DNA of 64,000 nt from RBG-13-68-16 sp041494245 (GTDB taxonomy: Bacteria > Acidobacteriota > Thermoanaerobaculia > Thermoanaerobaculales > Thermoanaerobaculaceae), in NCBI GenBank assembly GCA_041494245.1, contig JBGQAK010000014.1:1-64000 (forward strand). The letters run 5' to 3'. Below, in pieces: positions 59,878 to 64,000 of this stretch (within the stretch, counting starts at the first letter, position 1; every line of letters starts with the position of its first letter). Both the position numbers and the translations under genes were made by a program. A model generated the notes under the pieces. The model made no database searches. It saw nothing but the letters and a program-made list of their open reading frames with translations, and was not told the origin of the DNA.

Positions 59878-61065
59878 TCACCCGCCTCCCGAAACCGCCG
59901 GCCGGCGTCGGAGCACGCTCGCAGCGCCGGCGGCCGCGACGACGGCGAGCAAGGCCGCACCCACCTGTGGGGCCGCTACTCCCCACGACCCGAGCGCCAT
60001 CTCCGCCGTGAACGGCCCGACCACGCGGGCGAGGGAGGAGACGCCCTGGAACGCACCCAGCGCCATCCCCTGCTGATCGGCCGCGGCGCGGCGCGAGACC
60101 AGCGCCGTGAGGGACGGATTGACCATGCCGGCGCCAAGCGCGACGACGGGCAGCGCGGCCAGGATCGCCCCGAGCCGATGGGCCGAGGACAGCAGAAGGA
60201 GGCCGGCGGCGGTACAGACGAGGCCGCCGATCACCAGCTTGGCCTCCCCCAGCCAGCGCGTCGCGCGGCCGACCAGACCGCCCTGCACCACGACCGCCAG
60301 CACCCCCACGTACACAAAGAGGAAGCTGACGCCCGAGTGGGGCAGGTCGAGCCGGGCGTGGAGGAACTGCGCGAAGGTCACCTCGAAAGCAGCAAACCCC
60401 GTCACCACGGCGAAGCCGATCGCGATGAGCGGGGCCAGTTCCGGGTGGCGCCACGCGAACGCGAGGCGCGTCACGCCGGAGGCCGGGACGGCACCGTTTG
60501 AGCTTACCCTCTCCGGCCGTGTCTCGGGTAGGTACAGCGCCGTCATGGCGAGCGCCACCATCGAGCACGCGGCGGCGCCCCATCCCGGCGCGGAGGTGCT
60601 CAGGGAGACCAGGAGCCCGGCGAGCGCCGGGCCGGCGATGAACCCGAGGCCGAACGCGGCCCCGATCATGCCCATCCCGCGCGCCCTTCCCTCGGGGGGT
60701 GTGGTGTCGGCGATGACCGCCTGGGCGGTGGCGATGTTCCCGCCGGCGATGCCGGCCAGCATGCGCGAGGCGAACAGCAACAGGAGCGAGTTGGCGAGCG
60801 CGAACATGACGAAACCGGCCACCGAGCCGGTGAGTGAGATCAGCAACACGGGGCGGCGCCCGACGCGGTCGGAGATGCGTCCGAGGATCGGGGAGAAGAC
60901 AAACTGCATCGCGGAGTAGGTGGCCATCAGGAAGCCGAACACCCACGGTGCGGGGTGGTAGTGATCGGCGTACAAAGGCAAGAGCGGGATCACGATCCCG
61001 AACCCCACGAGGTCGGTGAAGACAATCAGAAAGAGGGTCGTGAGCGTGCGCCGGGGGGACTGCAT
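59878..61065 (-). CDS. MFS transporter, TetA/multidrug-type
   Basis: A 395-residue 12-helix major-facilitator protein. GIVIPLLPLYADHY in helix 1, motif A as GRISDRVGRRPVLL in loop 2-3, and a second related loop GRATRWLGEAKLV between helices 8 and 9; an RAFGPAL-like segment is GLGFIAGPALAG in helix 5. It resembles TetA-class and Bcr-like drug exporters; the substrate is unknown. ATG 61065 has GGAGGT upstream. It is divergent from fmt across 111 bases. Confidence 0.9.
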   Translation of the reverse strand: MQSPRRTLTTLFLIVFTDLVGFGIVIPLLPLYADHYHPAPWVFGFLMATYSAMQFVFSPILGRISDRVGRRPVLLISLTGSVAGFVMFALANSLLLLFASRMLAGIAGGNIATAQAVIADTTPPEGRARGMGMIGAAFGLGFIAGPALAGLLVSLSTSAPGWGAAACSMVALAMTALYLPETRPERVSSNGAVPASGVTRLAFAWRHPELAPLIAIGFAVVTGFAAFEVTFAQFLHARLDLPHSGVSFLFVYVGVLAVVVQGGLVGRATRWLGEAKLVIGGLVCTAAGLLLLSSAHRLGAILAALPVVALGAGMVNPSLTALVSRRAAADQQGMALGAFQGVSSLARVVGPFTAEMALGSWGVAAPQVGAALLAVVAAAGAASVLRRRPAVSGGG

Positions 61066-61164
61066 GGCACCTCCTGCGTCGGCAACCACTCTACCGCCAT
61101 GCGGAATTCCGCGCCGCAACGTTGAGCGGGAGACCCGCCGGAATACCGGGGCCGTGCCTGCGTG

Positions 61165-61170
61165 TAGACT
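61165..61170 (+). promoter_or_regulatory. -10 box of a leaderless promoter (fmt)
   Basis: TAGACT, 6 bases, then GTG 61177. No -35 recognised. Confidence 0.5.
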
Positions 61171-61176
61171 CCAGGC

Positions 61177-62112
61177 GTGCGCATCGTCTTCCTCGGAACG
61201 CCCGAGTTCGCGATCCCGACGCTCGAGGCGGTGGTGGCCGCCGGGCACGAGGTACTGCTGGTGGTCACCAGGCCCGACAAGCCGGCCGGCCGCCACATGC
61301 AGCTCACCGCGCCAGCCGTGGTGGCGGCGGCCCGCAGGCTCGGGCTCCCGCTGGCCCAACCGGACAAGCTCGGGACCGACGACTTCGCCAACCGCCTGCG
61401 CGTGCTGTCGCCGGACGCCGCGGTGGTGGTAGCGTTCGGCCGCCTGATCTCGCCGCGCGTACTGCGCCTGACCCGCCTCGGCTTCGTGAACCTGCACCCC
61501 TCGCTGCTGCCGCGCCACCGGGGCCCGTCGCCGATCGAGTCGGCGATCCTCACCGGTGATGCCCAGACCGGCGTGACCACGATGCTGCTCGACGAAGGTA
61601 TGGACACCGGCCCGATCCTGCTGCAGCGCACGACGCCGATCGGGCCGCGGGAGCACACGCCCGAGCTCGAGGCGCGCTTGGCCCGGTTAGGCTCCGAACT
61701 GGTGGTCGAGACGCTGGCTGGCCTGGCGGACGGGAGCGTGGTCCCGAAGCCGCAGGACAGCGCCCTCGCGACCGAAACGAGCAAGCTCGATCGCAAGATG
61801 GGGCGCATCGACTGGAGCGCGAGCGCGGACGAGCTGGCCCGCCGTGCCCGCGCCTTCGACCCCTGGCCCGGGCTCTTCACCAACTTCCGCGGCCTGCGCC
61901 TCAAGGTGCACGGCCTGGAGGAGGGTACGGCGAGGCCAGGTGACGAGGAGGCGGGTACGGTGCTCGCGGTGACGAGCGAGGGGATCGCGGTGCGGTGCGG
62001 GGGCCCAAGCGTGGCGCTCGTCACCGAGGTGCAGCGCGAGGGCAAGCGGCGTCTTCCCGCCGACGCCTTTATCATCGGAGAACGGGTTGCGCCCGGAGAG
62101 CGGCTCCTCTGA
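61177..62112 (+). CDS. fmt: Methionyl-tRNA formyltransferase
   Basis: A 311-residue enzyme that formylates initiator Met-tRNA using 10-formyltetrahydrofolate. FLGTPEFAIPTL at the N-terminus; N105, H107 and D143 in FVNLHPSLLPRHRGPSPI and EGMDTGPIL are the catalytic set; the C-terminal domain includes DELARRARAFDPWPG. GTG 61177 lies six bases after a -10 box. The 3' end overlaps rsmB, a common fmt-rsmB pairing. No def (peptide deformylase) gene is in the window. Confidence 0.96.
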   Translation: MRIVFLGTPEFAIPTLEAVVAAGHEVLLVVTRPDKPAGRHMQLTAPAVVAAARRLGLPLAQPDKLGTDDFANRLRVLSPDAAVVVAFGRLISPRVLRLTRLGFVNLHPSLLPRHRGPSPIESAILTGDAQTGVTTMLLDEGMDTGPILLQRTTPIGPREHTPELEARLARLGSELVVETLAGLADGSVVPKPQDSALATETSKLDRKMGRIDWSASADELARRARAFDPWPGLFTNFRGLRLKVHGLEEGTARPGDEEAGTVLAVTSEGIAVRCGGPSVALVTEVQREGKRRLPADAFIIGERVAPGERLL

Positions 62113-63346
62113 TCCGCGACGCCAGGCGGTGATGACCCTCGCCAGGGTGGAGGGGCGCGGCGCGCACGCGGCCCGACTCCTCACCCGCGCGGCCCCGGCC
62201 GAGCGCGAGTTGGTGCTCGGCGTCCTGCGGTGGCAGCTCACGCTTGACCACCTGCTCGCCCGCCACCTCAAGCAGCCCCTGGCCGAGCTCGACGAGCAGG
62301 TGAGGGCGGCGCTGCGGGTCGGGCTCTACGAGGCGCAACGCATGCGGACGCCGGTGCCCGTCGCGGTGGCGGAGGCCGTGAGAGTCGCCAAGAGCGTCGC
62401 GCCCCGCGCGGCCGGACTGGTGAATGCGGTGCTGCGGCGGGCGGTGGAGGAGAGTTGGCCGGACCCCGGCGACGGGAGCGTGCCGCTCTCGGTGCGGCAG
62501 TCACACCCCGAGTGGCTGGTGCGCCGGTGGGTCGCGCTCCTCGGCGACGACATGGCCGCGGCGGCCCTGGCGGCCGACCAGGAGGCTGCCCCGCTCTGCC
62601 TCCTGGAGGCGGTCAGCAACCGCGAGGGGCTGGCCGCCGCGGGGTGCTCGCTCTCGCCGCACCCCGCGGTTTCCGGCGTGGTCGTAGTGACGGCCGGGGC
62701 GGAGACCGCCGTCGCCGCGCTGCAGGCGGGGCGGGCGTACGCCATGGATGCCACCGCGGTGGCGGTGGCGCGCCTCCTGCCCGACGTGGACGGCCTGACG
62801 GCGGACCTGGCCGCGGCGCCAGGAGGCAAAAGCCTCGTGCTCGCGGGCGAGCGCGCGGCGCGGTTGCTCGCCACCGACCGCAACCTCGGCCGCGCCCTCC
62901 TGATGCGGCGCAACCTCCGTCTGGTCGCGAGGGCGCCCGGTCTCGTCGTGGCGGACGCCGCCGCCGCCCCGCTGCGACCGTACAGCTGCGCGGCCGTGCT
63001 GCTGGATGCCCCGTGCTCAGGCACCGGGACGCTGCGCCGGCACCCCGAGATCCGATGGCGGCTGCAGCCGGAGGACCTCGCGGTGCTCGCCGCCGGCCAG
63101 CGCCGCCTGGCCGAGAGCGCGGCCGATCTGGTCGCCCCCGGGGGGTACCTTCTCTACGCCACCTGCTCGCTGGAACCTGAGGAGAACGCCGGGGTGATCG
63201 CAGGGCTGGGCCTTGTGCCGGTCCCCGTCGCGCACCGCCTGCCGCCGGGCCTGCCGTCCAGGGAGCTTCCGCGCGGGGGCGCCGTGATCCCGCCGAGCGG
63301 CGCCGGAGACGGGTTCACCGTCCACCTCCTGCAGCGGCGTGCGTGA
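62087..63346 (+). CDS. rsmB: 16S rRNA m5C967 methyltransferase
   Basis: A 419-residue protein: N-terminal NusB-like RNA-binding domain (about 10-140: DPRRQAVMTLARVEG, LVNAVLRRAVEE) and a Rossmann methyltransferase domain with ADLAAAPGGKS (SAM), DAPCSGTGTLRRHPE and the catalytic-cysteine motif YATCSLEPEEN. It would methylate C967 of 16S rRNA. TTG 62087 with CGGAGAA upstream is used, because later GTG 62129 or ATG 62132 would cut the first NusB helix; it overlaps fmt by 26 bases. Confidence 0.92.
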   Translation: MRPESGSSDPRRQAVMTLARVEGRGAHAARLLTRAAPAERELVLGVLRWQLTLDHLLARHLKQPLAELDEQVRAALRVGLYEAQRMRTPVPVAVAEAVRVAKSVAPRAAGLVNAVLRRAVEESWPDPGDGSVPLSVRQSHPEWLVRRWVALLGDDMAAAALAADQEAAPLCLLEAVSNREGLAAAGCSLSPHPAVSGVVVVTAGAETAVAALQAGRAYAMDATAVAVARLLPDVDGLTADLAAAPGGKSLVLAGERAARLLATDRNLGRALLMRRNLRLVARAPGLVVADAAAAPLRPYSCAAVLLDAPCSGTGTLRRHPEIRWRLQPEDLAVLAAGQRRLAESAADLVAPGGYLLYATCSLEPEENAGVIAGLGLVPVPVAHRLPPGLPSRELPRGGAVIPPSGAGDGFTVHLLQRRA

Positions 63347-63430
63347 GCGCCGGCCCTCCCTGGCGTACACTTGGTGCGACTGCCGGGCCCGCAGGGGGCG
63401 CCGGCTGCTGCAGGTCGACGGAGGGGGAGC

Positions 63431-63715
63431 ATGGCGGGCAAGACGGAGATGGTGGAGCGCATCGCCTTCGAGACCGGGATGCCGAAGGCGCACGCGGCAC
63501 GCGCCATCGAGGTGATGATCGACGCGATGGCGGAGTGGTTGAGCGCCGGAGAGCGCGTGGTCATCCCCGGCCTGGGGAGCTTCTACGCCTCCGAGCGGTC
63601 GGCCAGGGAGGTCCGCAACCCCCGCACCGGCGAGCTTGTGGCGGTGAGCGCGTCGCGCACCGTACGCTTCCGTCCCGGCAAAGAGCTGAAGGGGTCGGTC
63701 AAGCCGAAGGGGTAG
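63431..63715 (+). CDS. HU/IHF-family DNA-binding protein
   Basis: A 94-residue nucleoid protein: dimerising helices MVERIAFETGMPKAHAARAIEVM, then the beta-arm region with IPGLGSFYASERSAREVRNPRTGEL, and the FRPGKELKGSV tail. PRTGE corresponds to the arm-tip N-P-x-T-G-E region with its DNA-intercalating proline. It bends or wraps DNA; HU versus IHF cannot be separated. GAGGGGGAGC precedes ATG 63431. It is followed after three bases by the nicotinamidase gene. Confidence 0.9.
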   Translation: MAGKTEMVERIAFETGMPKAHAARAIEVMIDAMAEWLSAGERVVIPGLGSFYASERSAREVRNPRTGELVAVSASRTVRFRPGKELKGSVKPKG

Positions 63716-63718
63716 ACG

Positions 63719-64000
63719 GTGGCCAACCGCGCCCTGATCGTGGTTGACGTGCAGAACGACTTCTGCGCCGAGGGCGCCCTCGCCGTTCCCGAGGGCGACG
63801 CTGTGGTCCCGGTGATCAACTCCCTGCTGCCAGCCTTTCAGGTGGCCGTGGCGACCCAGGACTGGCACCCGCCGGGTCACGCCTCCTTCGCCTCCTCGCA
63901 CCCCGGGAGGCTCCCGCTCGAGGTGATACCGATCGACGGGATCCCCCAGGTGCTCTGGCCGGACCACTGTGTCCAGGGCAGCTTCGGTGCCGAGATCCAC
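63719..64000 (+). CDS. pncA: Nicotinamidase (N-terminal part, cut by window end)
   Basis: Ninety-four codons are visible from GTG 63719. VVDVQNDFC carries the catalytic Asp; TQDWHPPGHASFA carries the metal-binding Asp and histidines; QVLWPDHCVQGSFGAEIH matches the W-P-x-H-C-V-Q-G motif with the catalytic Lys expected nearby. It would hydrolyse nicotinamide to nicotinate for NAD salvage. The 3' end, with the catalytic cysteine, is outside the window. Confidence 0.9.
   Translation, partial: MANRALIVVDVQNDFCAEGALAVPEGDAVVPVINSLLPAFQVAVATQDWHPPGHASFASSHPGRLPLEVIPIDGIPQVLWPDHCVQGSFGAEIH

Noticed and set aside
63366..63371. TACACT before the HU gene as another leaderless promoter
   Set aside because: The nearest GTG is only two bases away and out of frame; the HU ATG is 60 bases downstream with its own ribosome site.
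1..64000. tRNA, rRNA, CRISPR, phage or transposase genes
   Set aside because: No T-arm GTTCGA-type clusters, rRNA-like blocks, regularly spaced repeats, integrase or DDE/HUH proteins were recognised by eye on either strand.

Overview
The window is a high-GC (about 70% by eye) bacterial chromosome segment with tightly packed genes, many of them joined by overlapping stop and start codons. The gene mix points to the Acidobacteriota, possibly a Thermoanaerobaculia- or Holophagae-like lineage. It includes an Oar-like TonB-dependent receptor with an N-terminal carboxypeptidase-regulatory domain, several sigma-54 response regulators and hybrid-architecture sensors, a GldA/GldF/GldG-type ABC operon with a DUF4340 protein, a mitochondrial-type aconitase, AceK and a saccharopine lysine-degradation pair. 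This placement is inferred from family content; no marker tree was possible.

Layout. 1-514: non-coding end of a dispersed repeat. 504-5728 (minus): rdgB, an FHA-GAF-adenylate cyclase and a TonB-dependent receptor with a clear terminator. 6000-9789 (minus): a sensory protein broken by an in-frame TGA, rlpA and purB. 9945-11861 (plus): carbamate kinase and ornithine carbamoyltransferase. 11862-12746: an 885-base gene-free stretch holding a complete, about 650-bp copy of the same repeat with terminal inverted repeats. 12747-17253 (plus): four-gene ABC operon. 17289-21424 (minus): PDZ histidine kinase and sigma-54 regulator. 21608-23214 (minus): TSSGDV-repeat lipoprotein, a small MITE-like element and a CBS protein. 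23329-25596 (plus): aconitase, followed by an att-like duplication of its 3' end and structured GC-rich repeats around sodC. 26729-30458 (minus): secreted metzincin, isoprenylcysteine methyltransferase-like protein, aminotransferase. 30711-36536 (plus): degenerate serine hydrolase, PMT-like glycosyltransferase, aceK, lipoate/octanoate transferase. 36563-41733 (minus): rluD, lgt, lspA, ileS operon. 41809-46548 (minus): REC protein, acpS, small membrane protein, acyl-AMP ligase, TPR-cNMP protein, amidohydrolase. 46632-50975 (plus): two-component pair, recA, quinone oxidoreductase. 51065-55223: GGDEF protein, sigma-54 regulator coupled to pyrE, a DUF2752 gene that lacks a standard start codon, YIP1 protein. 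55534-58271 (plus): the two saccharopine-pathway enzymes. 58574-61065 (minus): infC (apparent ATC start), CoA-binding protein, MFS exporter. 61177-64000 (plus): fmt, rsmB, an HU-family protein and a truncated nicotinamidase.

Themes. Signalling is dense: a cyclase, a cNMP-binding protein, two GGDEF-related proteins, three histidine kinase or sigma-54 modules and a lone receiver. Core functions (IleS, LspA/Lgt, RluD, RecA, Fmt/RsmB, IF3) are interleaved with them. At least eight genes begin at, or within one base of, the expected transcription start of a TAnnnT -10 box, which suggests frequent leaderless transcription. The least explained parts are non-coding: the 650-bp repeat, the structured repeats near sodC, the 177-bp MITE-like palindrome and the aconitase 3'-end duplication. 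I saw no tRNA, rRNA, CRISPR array, transposase or prophage gene.
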